Source of the DNA: Chlamydiota bacterium
GTDB lineage: Bacteria; Chlamydiota; Chlamydiia; Chlamydiales; SM23-39
DNA: 6,079 nucleotides
Direction of reading: 5' to 3'
Assembly (NCBI GenBank): GCA_021772195.1
Contig: JAJFML010000157.1
Location: forward strand, 1 to 6,079
Shown: positions 1 to 6,079 of the stretch, piece by piece
Numbering within the stretch: the stretch's first letter is position 1
How the letters are laid out: every line of letters begins with the position of its first letter
Program-made: the position numbers and the translations under genes
The notes under the pieces: model-generated
The model's database searches: none
What the model was told of the DNA's origin: nothing
What the model saw: the letters and a program-made list of their open reading frames with translations, nothing else

Positions 1-1630
1 TGCAGGTTGTGCAGCCATAGGCTACAAGGTTAAATCCCAATAGATCGAGATATTGTTGCAAATCCGATTTCTCTAAATAATCTGTGACAACGCGCGATCC
101 GGGTGCAAGGGATGCTTTTACAAGCGGGCTAATTTTTAAACCCTTTTCTATGGCTTTTTTAGCCACGATTCCGGCACCTAACATAACACTGGGATTACTT
201 GTATTTGTGCAGCTAGTAATGGCAGCGATGACTATTGATCCGTGTTTGAGCGTGCCGTGAGGGTGATAGCCCACTGAGCCAACAGATCCAGTGAAGGGTC
301 GATTGGTGACCATCTCTACCTCGTCCCACTCCTCTTTGTTATCATTAATCTCTCCTGATCCCCCGCTCTCATGCTCTTGATTTTTTTCATTTTCGTGTTG
401 CAGTATTTTCAAAGAGCGTGAAAAATCGCTCTCATATTTTGCATAGCCTCTTTGATCAACAGGTGCTGTAAAGAGCTTTTTAAATGTACTTTTTACTTCA
501 GGCAATACAATACGATCCTGAGGTCTTTTAGGACCTGCTAAGCAGGGTTCAATCGATGCGAGATCGAGATCGATTGATTTAGTAAATTCGACTTCCCCTT
601 TTCTGGGTATGCCAAAAAGTTTTTGCGCCTCGAGATATTCTTTGATCTCTGTAATGTGTTCTGAAGACCTTCCTGTTAGCTCAAGATACTCTAGCGTCTT
701 CTCATCTACAGGAAAAAAGCCCATAGTAGCGCCATATTCAGGAGACATATTCCCAATCGTTGCACGATCTGCAACAGATAGGCTAGCTGCTCCCTCTCCA
801 TAAAACTCTACAAACTTGCCAACGACCTTCTCTTCGCGTAAAAGTTCTGTAACACGCAGCGTTAAATCGGTAGCAGTTACGCCCTCTTTCAAGCTTCCGC
901 TCATATGTACACCAATCACTTCTGGCATTTGAACAGAAACAGGCTGACCTAACATGGCAGCCTCTGCCTCAATTCCGCCTACTCCCCAGCCAACTACGCC
1001 AAGGCCATTAATCATTGTCGTATGAGAGTCAGTACCAACAAGCGTATCGGGAAATAACACTCTCTTGCCATCAACCTCTTTTGAGCAGACGACCTTTGCG
1101 ATATACTCCAGATTTACCTGGTGACAAATGCCAATACCGGGAGGCACAGCTGTAAAGGTCTCAAAAGCGTCTTGCCCCCACTTCAAAAGAGCGTAGCGCT
1201 CTTTATTCCTTTCAAATTCAACTTTGAGGTTATGTATAAAAGCATCTTCAGTGCTTGCTTTATCGACTTGCACGGAATGATCTACAACGAGATCAACAGG
1301 AACCTCTGGCTCAATCAGTTTAGGATCGAGTCCTTGTTTTTTCGCTGCATCTCGCATCGCTGCAATATCAACTAAAAGAGGAACACCGGTAAAATCTTGC
1401 AAAAGGACTCTTGCAACCACAAAAGGTACATCTGAATCGCCAGGCGATTCAGCATTCCACTTTGCAAGCTGTTCGATATTTTCCTCTGTGATTCTTGATC
1501 CATCACAGTTACGTATGACAGATTCAAGCATGATACGAATTGATACGGGGAGGTGCGATATCTTTCCAATTTTTTCTTCCAATGCAGGAAGAGAATAGAA
1601 AAAAGCACCAGTAGGGAGTTGTTTTAACAT
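1..1630 (-). CDS. acnA: aconitate hydratase, AcnA/IRP type (partial; 3' end beyond window start)
   Basis: This enzyme interconverts citrate and isocitrate via cis-aconitate in the cytoplasmic TCA cycle, using a [4Fe-4S] cluster. The visible 543 codons carry the family landmarks in order: [16 protein letters not shown] and DLAAMRDA-like and [13 protein letters not shown] stretches in the first 130 residues, [32 protein letters not shown] (residues 199 onward), [27 protein letters not shown], then [13 protein letters not shown]. The three cluster cysteines are C474, C540 and C543. The 66-residue gap from first to second equals that of E. coli AcnA (C435/C501/C504). The last visible codon is C543, so the C-terminal swivel domain is missing from the window, not necessarily from the gene. 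The ATG at 1630-1628 has AGAGAG just upstream. A charged insertion of about 30 residues (411-440) precedes the first cysteine and accounts for most of the extra length. The gene lies 31 nt downstream of the carrier gene, probably in one transcript. The family call is very secure; the AcnA rather than AcnB type follows from the motif order. Confidence 0.97.
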   Translation of the reverse strand, partial: MLKQLPTGAFFYSLPALEEKIGKISHLPVSIRIMLESVIRNCDGSRITEENIEQLAKWNAESPGDSDVPFVVARVLLQDFTGVPLLVDIAAMRDAAKKQGLDPKLIEPEVPVDLVVDHSVQVDKASTEDAFIHNLKVEFERNKERYALLKWGQDAFETFTAVPPGIGICHQVNLEYIAKVVCSKEVDGKRVLFPDTLVGTDSHTTMINGLGVVGWGVGGIEAEAAMLGQPVSVQMPEVIGVHMSGSLKEGVTATDLTLRVTELLREEKVVGKFVEFYGEGAASLSVADRATIGNMSPEYGATMGFFPVDEKTLEYLELTGRSSEHITEIKEYLEAQKLFGIPRKGEVEFTKSIDLDLASIEPCLAGPKRPQDRIVLPEVKSTFKKLFTAPVDQRGYAKYESDFSRSLKILQHENEKNQEHESGGSGEINDNKEEWDEVEMVTNRPFTGSVGSVGYHPHGTLKHGSIVIAAITSCTNTSNPSVMLGAGIVAKKAIEKGLKISPLVKASLAPGSRVVTDYLEKSDLQQYLDLLGFNLVAYGCTTC

Positions 1631-1642
1631 ACTCTCTATTGT
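1631..1642 (-). promoter_or_regulatory. ribosome binding site of aconitase gene
   Basis: Reading the minus strand, the sequence before the ATG is AACAATAGAGAGT. The purine run AGAGAG resembles a modest Shine-Dalgarno site but sits only one nucleotide from the ATG. No better site is present in the 31-nt gap behind the carrier gene, and I see no promoter or terminator in that gap. This supports translation of aconitase from a shared mRNA. Confidence 0.45.
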
Positions 1643-1661
1643 TCAAATATTTTTTTACAAA

Positions 1662-2825
1662 TCAAGTATTTTCAGAAGCAGTGGATACAGACTTTCCAAA
1701 AAGTTTAGAAAGTCCCACTGAAAAAGCGCCATTTCCCATCACATTTCCAAATGTGATTACTGGGTCAAAGAGCATATAGAGAGCAGTAATTAAAGAGAGC
1801 ATAGTACCATTTAGCCCAAGATATTTTTCTAATATAGGAAGCATAATAAGAACTGATCCTCCAGGCACACCTGCAACAGAGAACTTTGCCATCATGAAAA
1901 AGAGCGTAAAGATAAAATAACTTGCGTAGCTAGGGTCTGGCAGACCAAAGCTTTTTAAAATAGCAAAAGCAAAGACAGGAATGGCAATGCAGTCTGCAAT
2001 AAGATGAATATTGACCGTTACCGGCACAATCGACTTTGCAAAATCGGGGTTATCCGCATTTTTTTCTGCTCCCAAAATAGAAAAGGGAAGAGCTGCTGCA
2101 CTAGACATACTTCCAAAACCTGTAATACCTGCAGGGAGCATGTTCTTGGCAGATCTGAAAGCTGCCGGGAGATTGAAACGGTTAGTTAAAAGATAGAGAA
2201 AAGTGATGTAAGAAAATAGTGTGCAGGCGATCAATGAAAAGATAAGAGAGTAGTTAGACAGAATGTAAAACATCTGTTTTTCATGATACATCTTTAGAAT
2301 AAATCCCATAATAAAGACAGGAACCAAAATCAAAAAGGCTTTCAAAATTATATTTACAAATTTTTCTGCCTTATTTGATATTTTCGCAGCCATGTTAGGG
2401 AAAAACCATCCCATAACAAGTCCCAAAATCACACCCGAAAACATTGCCTTGTCATTTGCAATCAGTTTAGGAAGTGCAAAACTCCAAGCTGGAAATAGTT
2501 CTCGCGCATTATCGGGCAATTGCATCGACAGATCAAATTTATAAGCAATATTTCCTATAAAATAACTCATCGTAATTGAACAAAAGTTAGAGAGGCAGAT
2601 CGCACCAATTATCCAAATAATTACTTTAGATGATTTTCTAGCTAAATTTGCCGATGTCTTAAAGATAAGCCCAAAAATGAGAAAAGGTAAGAGAAAGATA
2701 ACAACCGATTTGATCGATAGACTGAGCGCATAGAAAATACTTTTGGCATCGACGGGTATCCACTCATGGCAGAACCCCATTACAATGACAAAAATCAGTA
2801 GAAAAACCGGCATTTTGTTGAACAA
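1662..2825 (-). CDS. SDF-superfamily (DAACS) dicarboxylate/amino acid:cation symporter homologue, divergent
   Basis: This is a 387-residue polytopic inner-membrane protein, slightly shorter than the usual 400-430 for the family. Hydrophobic segments cover most of its length. The C-terminal transport core is recognisable: hairpin 1 GSMSSAAALPFSI (238-250), TM7 PVTVNIHLIADCIAIP (268-283), hairpin 2 GVPGGSVLIMLPIL (319-332) and TM8 FDPVITFGNVMGNG (353-366). By hand alignment to the archaeal GltPh, the NMDGT motif is replaced by HLIAD (274-278), the substrate-binding Arg397 by Ile357 and the sodium-ligand Asp405 by Asn365. Asp394, Thr398 and Asn401 equivalents are kept (D354, T358, N361). The substrate is therefore unlikely to be a classical acidic amino acid bound as in GltPh, and cation coupling may differ. 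The start is TTG at 2825, chosen because AAGAGG lies 5 nt upstream; ATG at 2813 would be the alternative but its spacing is poor. The gene probably leads an operon with aconitase. The family is secure, the substrate unknown. Confidence 0.88.
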   Translation of the reverse strand: MFNKMPVFLLIFVIVMGFCHEWIPVDAKSIFYALSLSIKSVVIFLLPFLIFGLIFKTSANLARKSSKVIIWIIGAICLSNFCSITMSYFIGNIAYKFDLSMQLPDNARELFPAWSFALPKLIANDKAMFSGVILGLVMGWFFPNMAAKISNKAEKFVNIILKAFLILVPVFIMGFILKMYHEKQMFYILSNYSLIFSLIACTLFSYITFLYLLTNRFNLPAAFRSAKNMLPAGITGFGSMSSAAALPFSILGAEKNADNPDFAKSIVPVTVNIHLIADCIAIPVFAFAILKSFGLPDPSYASYFIFTLFFMMAKFSVAGVPGGSVLIMLPILEKYLGLNGTMLSLITALYMLFDPVITFGNVMGNGAFSVGLSKLFGKSVSTASENT

Positions 2826-2830
2826 GAAAA

Positions 2831-2836
2831 CCTCTT
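2831..2836 (-). promoter_or_regulatory. Shine-Dalgarno site that decides the TTG start of the carrier gene
   Basis: On the minus strand AAGAGG is followed by five nucleotides (TTTTC) and then TTG at 2825-2823. This is close to ideal spacing. The in-frame ATG at 2813-2811 lies 17 nt from the same site, which is too far for normal initiation. An ATG at 2840-2838 in the same frame is followed at once by a TAA and cannot be the start. Confidence 0.65.
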
Positions 2837-2840
2837 ACAT

Positions 2841-2875
2841 TATCCTATTAGACCCTAGTAGGATACACTTTTTTT
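2841..2875 (+). promoter_or_regulatory. inverted repeat with T tract in the divergent intergenic region (operator, attenuator or terminator-like)
   Basis: TATCCTATTA (2841-2850) and TAGTAGGATA (2856-2865) form a 10-bp stem with a single T-G wobble around the loop GACCC. Three bases later comes a run of seven T's (2869-2875). In plus-strand RNA this has the layout of a rho-independent terminator, although the stem is AT-rich. It lies in front of both divergent genes and behind neither, so ordinary end-of-gene termination does not fit. It could be a repressor operator shared by the two genes, a leader attenuator for the plus-strand gene, or a stop for transcripts running antisense through the carrier gene. 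A weak plus-strand promoter, TTGAAC (2818-2823), 17 nt, TATCCT (2841-2846), would place the left arm on the -10 box. Confidence 0.45.
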
Positions 2876-2945
2876 AATCGAAAGTAAAGTGGTTTTAAAA
2901 CGCGACCAAGGGCTCCTGCAACCAACTCATAACCAGCGACTTAAA

Positions 2946-4793
2946 ATGACAATCCACCTCAATACAGCTCACAGAGAGACCCCTTATCACAGGCTAGACA
3001 CTTCCAATATGATGGCCCCAGAGGTCATCGGGGATCTTTTCCAGAGATTAAAAGAAATTCTTAACACTGAGCCGTCAGAAATAAGAGAGCTGCAGATCTC
3101 TTCCCATTTAGAAAAATTAGGAGTCGATCAGTCCGACAAATCCGCAAGAGATCTCTTGATACCGCTTCTTGAAAAATGTTTCAAAAAAAATATTGAAATA
3201 GTTGCAGACAGTGCAATAGATAATACAGGCATCTATTACTTAAGAGAGAAGTCAGAGCCTTTTGCCGTCGTACAAATTCATCAAGGCTTTCTTGGAGCAA
3301 AAGCTATTATTCCAACTTTTATCTTTCAAATCGACCGATCTAATCCCGATTTCACCGACCTTGAAGCTCTTCAAAAAATAGCTCATATGATGAGTTTCTT
3401 TTTTCAAACTGAGATATCTGTTCAAGAAGACCCTAATCACCCGCATAAATTTACTTTTGCCTCTAAGGAAAGTCTCGCAGCTATTCTTAAGATTGATGAC
3501 TCCTCAACCACAATCAACCTTACTCTTACCTCCAAAGATTTAGGCATAATTGGTAGGCTCCAGGAAGCCGATTTTAGAAAATTCCAATCAGCACAAGGCA
3601 ACAAAGTACTTCTCGAGGAAGACGAAAAAAACAAACTACAATTTACTCTAAGTGAGAACAAATCATTTGCGGTCTTTAAAATTGGAGTAAAACGAACTAG
3701 AATTGAGCTTCTAGTAAGACATATCGCACACAGACTTGGTCTTGAAAGACATGCTATTCCAGGTATTTTTTGTACGATAGTTCCACCAAACAGAAAACCT
3801 ACAGAGCAAGAACTCATTGATGCTGCAAAAATGTCGATTGAAGATCACCTTGTTTTACCCGTACCAGAGTTTACTCCTAAAGATCATCCCGATATTGTCC
3901 TCTCAGAAGAGCTCTATAATGGACTACAAAAGGTCTATCTACCTGGCTCCCATGAGGATAATGAAGGACTTGAAAGACCCTACACAATAACCGGAATACT
4001 TGAGCCCTATCTTTTTGAAGAGGATGCTCCCATGACTCCAAAGGATTTCCTGTATACTACCTTAACAGCTTTAGCGATTGGACTGAGAGATGGTAAAGAG
4101 GACGGTATTATTAGAAAAATGCTTACTGATACAGAAGAGTGCATGCCTAGCTACCTTGATCCCGAAGAAAATGATACCGATGAAGCTATAGCCGCAACTC
4201 ATCTCCCTTTTTTAGAGAGTAAGTTTGCACACATAGAAATATTATCCGATGAATTAAGGGAGCTTGCAACTCTTGTAAGCAGATGGAATCCCTTTCAAAT
4301 GTTTCAAGACCTTACAAAACAAAGGCTTCTTTTTGTTGACCTACCATCTGAGGATACTGAGCTAGGACAGCAGGGCTGGGACCATGGTGGGTGCCCTATT
4401 CAAATTGCTCCCTTGGAAGGAAAGGTTGATGTTGTGGATGTGCGAAAAAACATACTACTTACTGAAAGACAAATCAATGCATGTATTGAACGAATGACGA
4501 GGCTTAAAGCATTCATTCTCCAAGCGAAAAACCTCGGGAATAGTTGCACAGCAGTTAAGTTAACAGGTGCGATGGATCCTTATTGGGCAGCCCACTATGA
4601 GGCCTATGGGCGGATAGACGCTTGTTATTCGCCAGCAGGCTTTGCAGGCTATGTGTCACCCACAGTACTGAGACGATCCTATTCAGGAGGGTCTGCCGGA
4701 GATAACTCTCCTGAGCCCTCCCCTCCAGTTCTCTCAAATATACCAGCTTTTTCAGCTTTTAAAGCGATGCCAGAGGGAAAGTCAGACGATTAA
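2946..4793 (+). CDS. uncharacterised large soluble protein, possibly kinase-like
   Basis: I do not recognise a named family. From ATG 2946 the product is 615 residues; the frame stays open upstream to a GTG at 2889 (634 residues). No start has a convincing ribosome site, and ATG 3009 is a further option. There is no signal peptide or membrane segment. The middle part carries, in order (numbered from ATG 2946), AVFKIG with K245, RIELLVRHIAHRLGLE with E254, GILEPYL (around 350-355), IGLRDGKEDGI with D382 and LTDTEECMP with D395/E397. Taken together these loosely resemble the ATP-binding lysine, helix-C glutamate, hinge, catalytic loop and metal-binding acidic motif of PI3/4-kinase-like or actin-fragmin-kinase-like proteins, but the usual catalytic-loop Asn is absent. 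This is my inference. A region rich in Gly, Ser and Pro near the C-terminus (about 575-605) looks disordered. I have an uncertain memory of similar proteins in environmental chlamydiae. The gene is divergent from the carrier and overlaps the convergent methyltransferase gene by 35 bp. The coding call is strong; the function is unknown. Confidence 0.85.
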   Translation: MTIHLNTAHRETPYHRLDTSNMMAPEVIGDLFQRLKEILNTEPSEIRELQISSHLEKLGVDQSDKSARDLLIPLLEKCFKKNIEIVADSAIDNTGIYYLREKSEPFAVVQIHQGFLGAKAIIPTFIFQIDRSNPDFTDLEALQKIAHMMSFFFQTEISVQEDPNHPHKFTFASKESLAAILKIDDSSTTINLTLTSKDLGIIGRLQEADFRKFQSAQGNKVLLEEDEKNKLQFTLSENKSFAVFKIGVKRTRIELLVRHIAHRLGLERHAIPGIFCTIVPPNRKPTEQELIDAAKMSIEDHLVLPVPEFTPKDHPDIVLSEELYNGLQKVYLPGSHEDNEGLERPYTITGILEPYLFEEDAPMTPKDFLYTTLTALAIGLRDGKEDGIIRKMLTDTEECMPSYLDPEENDTDEAIAATHLPFLESKFAHIEILSDELRELATLVSRWNPFQMFQDLTKQRLLFVDLPSEDTELGQQGWDHGGCPIQIAPLEGKVDVVDVRKNILLTERQINACIERMTRLKAFILQAKNLGNSCTAVKLTGAMDPYWAAHYEAYGRIDACYSPAGFAGYVSPTVLRRSYSGGSAGDNSPEPSPPVLSNIPAFSAFKAMPEGKSDD

Positions 4794-5499
4794 CTGCAAG
4801 AAAATTTCTGCCTAAAAGAGATGCGTCTCCAAACTCAAAGCTATGCGCCTCTCCCTCAAAGCACTCAAAGCCATTCTTCCTTAAGTGATCGCTAATCTGA
4901 TCTGCTGAATGGTCTTGGAAGGGTTCATGTGTCTCAATAAGAAGAAGATCAATGCGCTTCAAAATCTTATTGGGAGCGTTTAGTATTACCTCATACTCAG
5001 CCCCTTCAATATCCATTTTTAACAGCTTCACCCGATCAATATTATGCTCTTGGAAAAGATCTTCCAAAGAGATCGTCTCAATTTCACGCTTCAATGCAAG
5101 CTTTCCATTCCAGTTAAAAAAAGGATCTTCATAGAGACTGTGTCTTGCTGGAAACTCGGTATTATCAAAAAAAGACCTAGAACAACTTTCCTTTGAGATT
5201 GCTTTCTCAATTAGATGGATGTTGTCTATCTTGTTTGATTCTATGTTTTCTCGAAAAATCTTTGCATTATTTCTCGAAGGCTCAAGCGATATCACGCTTT
5301 TTACCCCCCCACTTACAGCAAGAGAGAAAAGGCCGATATGAGCCCCTAAATCAATGACGATATCTTCCTTATCTAGAGAAGATAAAATGTTTTCAATGTG
5401 ATATTGATCTATATCGCCTAAAACTTCCCTAAAGGTAAATTCATCATTAGATCTAGGTAGGTGAAGATGAAGATTTTTCCATTTTACTTTTTTAGTCAT
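4759..5499 (-). CDS. FkbM-family SAM-dependent methyltransferase
   Basis: This 246-residue cytoplasmic protein has the class I Rossmann methyltransferase signature. Motif I is VIDLGAHIGLFSL (48-60), the AdoMet-binding glycine-rich loop. The acidic residue closing strand 2 is E73 in ISLEPS. The FkbM hallmark KMDIEGAE spans 161-168, and LLIETHE follows at 187-193. Length matches the family, which methylates hydroxyls of sugars or other small molecules and is common in glycan and polyketide clusters; the substrate here cannot be told. No glycosyltransferase or sugar gene is adjacent. The start is ATG 5499 with no clear Shine-Dalgarno site (upstream reads CTTCATCCATT). The gene follows the 77-aa gene by 32 nt in the same direction, so cotranscription is plausible. 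Its last 35 bp overlap the end of the convergent 615-aa gene, leaving no separate terminator region. Confidence 0.93.
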   Translation of the reverse strand: MTKKVKWKNLHLHLPRSNDEFTFREVLGDIDQYHIENILSSLDKEDIVIDLGAHIGLFSLAVSGGVKSVISLEPSRNNAKIFRENIESNKIDNIHLIEKAISKESCSRSFFDNTEFPARHSLYEDPFFNWNGKLALKREIETISLEDLFQEHNIDRVKLLKMDIEGAEYEVILNAPNKILKRIDLLLIETHEPFQDHSADQISDHLRKNGFECFEGEAHSFEFGDASLLGRNFLAVNRLTFPLASL

Positions 5500-5531
5500 A
5501 ATGGATGAAGGTACAAAAATTGGAATTTATA

Positions 5532-5765
5532 TTAAACAGATTCTGTAGATTCTAGAATTACTGGCGCTACTCTTCCCTGAAGAGGAGGTGTTTCTTGATT
5601 TTCTCTACGATTAAGACAGCCAAAAACCAAAAGAGAGACAGCTGTAATTCCTAGATAGATAAAATTCCAGATTGGCTTATTTTCGTCCGTTCGAAGACCG
5701 GTCACTTCCGTAAGCGCCCAAATAGCCCCTGAAATCCCAATAGATCTTTCAATTACCTTAAACAT
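5532..5765 (-). CDS. small putative membrane protein, 77 aa
   Basis: I do not recognise this protein. It is 77 residues long with one clear hydrophobic segment, FIYLGITAVSLLVFGCL (about 35-51). An earlier, weaker one spans IGISGAIWALTEVTG (about 9-23). The two are joined by a short polar loop, and a hydrophilic Gln/Glu/Pro-containing tail follows (52-77). This suggests a small inner-membrane hairpin protein. The coding call rests on an uninterrupted frame, a good upstream promoter and placement 32 nt ahead of the methyltransferase gene on the same strand. There is no Shine-Dalgarno site before ATG 5765. The predicted transcription start falls on or next to that ATG (see promoter entry), and no good later in-frame start exists apart from a GTG at codon 21. 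Confidence 0.65.
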   Translation of the reverse strand: MFKVIERSIGISGAIWALTEVTGLRTDENKPIWNFIYLGITAVSLLVFGCLNRRENQETPPLQGRVAPVILESTESV

Positions 5766-5771
5766 AGTAAT

Positions 5772-5800
5772 ATTATAAACTAAATTTTATAATAATTCAA
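5772..5800 (-). promoter_or_regulatory. sigma70-like promoter for the 77-aa gene and methyltransferase
   Basis: On the minus strand TTGAAT (5800-5795) is followed by exactly 17 nt and then TATAAT (5777-5772). The -10 box is a perfect consensus and the -35 box matches in four of six positions. Only six nucleotides (ATTACT) separate the -10 box from the ATG at 5765, so the usual start distance puts +1 on the A of that ATG. The surroundings are strongly AT-rich, so chance matches are easier than normal. A second box, TATAAA (5791-5786), would give a leader of about 14 nt but has no good -35 partner. Confidence 0.6.
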
Positions 5801-5825
5801 TATTAAAACAGTTTCTTAATATATA
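5796..5825 (+). promoter_or_regulatory. weak candidate promoter for the lipoprotein gene
   Basis: TTCAAT (5796-5801), an 18-nt spacer and TATATA (5820-5825) form a possible plus-strand promoter with a leader of about 45 nt ahead of ATG 5876. It overlaps the -35 box of the opposing promoter, so the two divergent units might interfere with each other. The local AT richness makes this call tentative. Confidence 0.25.
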
Positions 5826-5875
5826 AGAATTTTGAATTTCCTAAAAACCCAACAGGTGTGTTAAAATTAGAGGTT

Positions 5876-6079
5876 ATGATTAAAAAATGCTTACTACTTC
5901 TAGCCTTGACTCTCTTATCTGGGTGCTCCAATTTTTCTCATAAAATTATCACCAAAAGAGACTTAGGCCCGAATCACTTCAGAGAAATCTACCTTGATAG
6001 CCCTCTCTCCTACCTAAGTGAAGGAAGCCAATGCATAGCTTTTACAACTCCTGATGAGAAATATGTCATTAAATTTTTT
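5876..6079 (+). CDS. lipoprotein, possibly kinase-like (partial; 3' end beyond window end)
   Basis: The first 68 codons are visible, from ATG 5876 to the window edge. The N-terminus MIKKC, a leucine-rich hydrophobic core and the lipobox LSGC with C17 form a textbook type II signal peptide, so the mature protein should be lipid-anchored and face the periplasm or outer membrane. After it comes a segment SYLSEGSQCIAF (45-56) and then KYVIKFF (62-68), which resembles a glycine-loop and strand-3 lysine (K66 in VIKFF) of a protein-kinase-like nucleotide fold; only one glycine of the loop is present. This reading is inference from a short fragment. AGAGG lies just 2 nt before the ATG, tighter than usual; an in-frame GTG at 5858 is the alternative start but would put extra polar residues before the signal peptide. 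The function is otherwise unknown. Confidence 0.8.
   Translation, partial: MIKKCLLLLALTLLSGCSNFSHKIITKRDLGPNHFREIYLDSPLSYLSEGSQCIAFTTPDEKYVIKFF

Noticed and set aside
609..803. 64-codon open frame on the plus strand, antisense to aconitase
   Set aside because: Shadow of the conserved coding sequence; no family resemblance and no reason to expect translation.
1121..1375. 84-codon open frame on the plus strand, antisense to aconitase
   Set aside because: Lies opposite conserved aconitase motifs ([19 protein letters not shown]) and shows no independent coding evidence.
1372..1608. 78-codon open frame on the minus strand
   Set aside because: It lies wholly inside the aconitase N-terminus in a different frame of the same strand; the aconitase frame carries conserved family motifs through this stretch.
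2839..2844. GATAAT as a minus-strand -10 box for the carrier gene
   Set aside because: Transcription would start inside the AAGAGG ribosome site that supports the TTG start, and no good -35 box sits 16-18 nt upstream.
2889..2945. GTG-initiated 19-codon N-terminal extension of the 615-aa protein
   Set aside because: Kept only as an alternative: no clear ribosome site precedes the GTG, and the extra residues have no recognisable feature; ATG 2946 is preferred but not proven.
3437..3817. 126-codon open frame on the minus strand
   Set aside because: The longest shadow frame; it is antisense to the 615-aa gene, has a low-complexity Ser/Arg/Leu composition typical of reverse-frame reading and has no plausible ribosome site that I could see.
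4682..4714. Inverted repeat TCAGGAG ... CTCCTGA near the end of the 615-aa gene
   Set aside because: A 7-bp stem with an 18-nt loop, inside coding sequence and without a T run; not a convincing terminator.

Overview
The window holds five protein-coding genes and one gene fragment running off the right end, packed tightly at roughly 40% GC by eye. It looks like chromosome from a low-GC Gram-negative bacterium. The right-edge protein has a clear type II signal peptide with an LSGC lipobox. The mix of a TCA-cycle aconitase, a divergent SDF-family carrier and a large uncharacterised protein of an apparently lineage-specific kind makes me lean toward an environmental (Parachlamydia/Simkania-like) chlamydia. 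Animal-pathogenic Chlamydia lack aconitase. This taxonomic reading is inference from memory of protein style, not from a marker gene.

Layout, left to right. Positions 1-1630 (minus) are the N-terminal two thirds of an AcnA/IRP-type aconitate hydratase, cut by the window start exactly at the third Fe-S cysteine. Immediately upstream in the same direction (1662-2825, minus) is an SDF-superfamily (dicarboxylate/amino acid:cation symporter) membrane protein, 31 nt from aconitase and probably cotranscribed. Its key cation- and substrate-binding residues are changed. Positions 2826-2945 are a short divergent intergenic region with a near-perfect 10-bp inverted repeat followed by seven T's.

On the plus strand, 2946-4793 (or from GTG 2889) encodes a protein of about 615-634 aa that I cannot assign to a named family. 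Several short motifs in order loosely recall a PI3/4-kinase-like or actin-fragmin-kinase-like fold. Its 3' end overlaps by 35 bp the 3' end of a convergent FkbM-family SAM-dependent methyltransferase (4759-5499, minus). Upstream of the methyltransferase in the same direction is a 77-aa putative membrane protein (5532-5765, minus). A well-formed sigma70-like promoter sits so close to its ATG that the mRNA would be predicted to be leaderless. After a 110-bp AT-rich divergent region, a lipoprotein gene starts at 5876 (plus) and runs off the right edge; its last visible residues, YVIKFF, also look kinase-like.

Functional links: the carrier and aconitase plausibly form a small uptake/central-carbon operon. 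The methyltransferase and the 77-aa protein form a second minus-strand pair. No tRNA, rRNA, CRISPR array, insertion sequence or integrase was seen. No gene-free stretch exceeds 300 bases; the longest are about 120 bp (2826-2945) and 110 bp (5766-5875).
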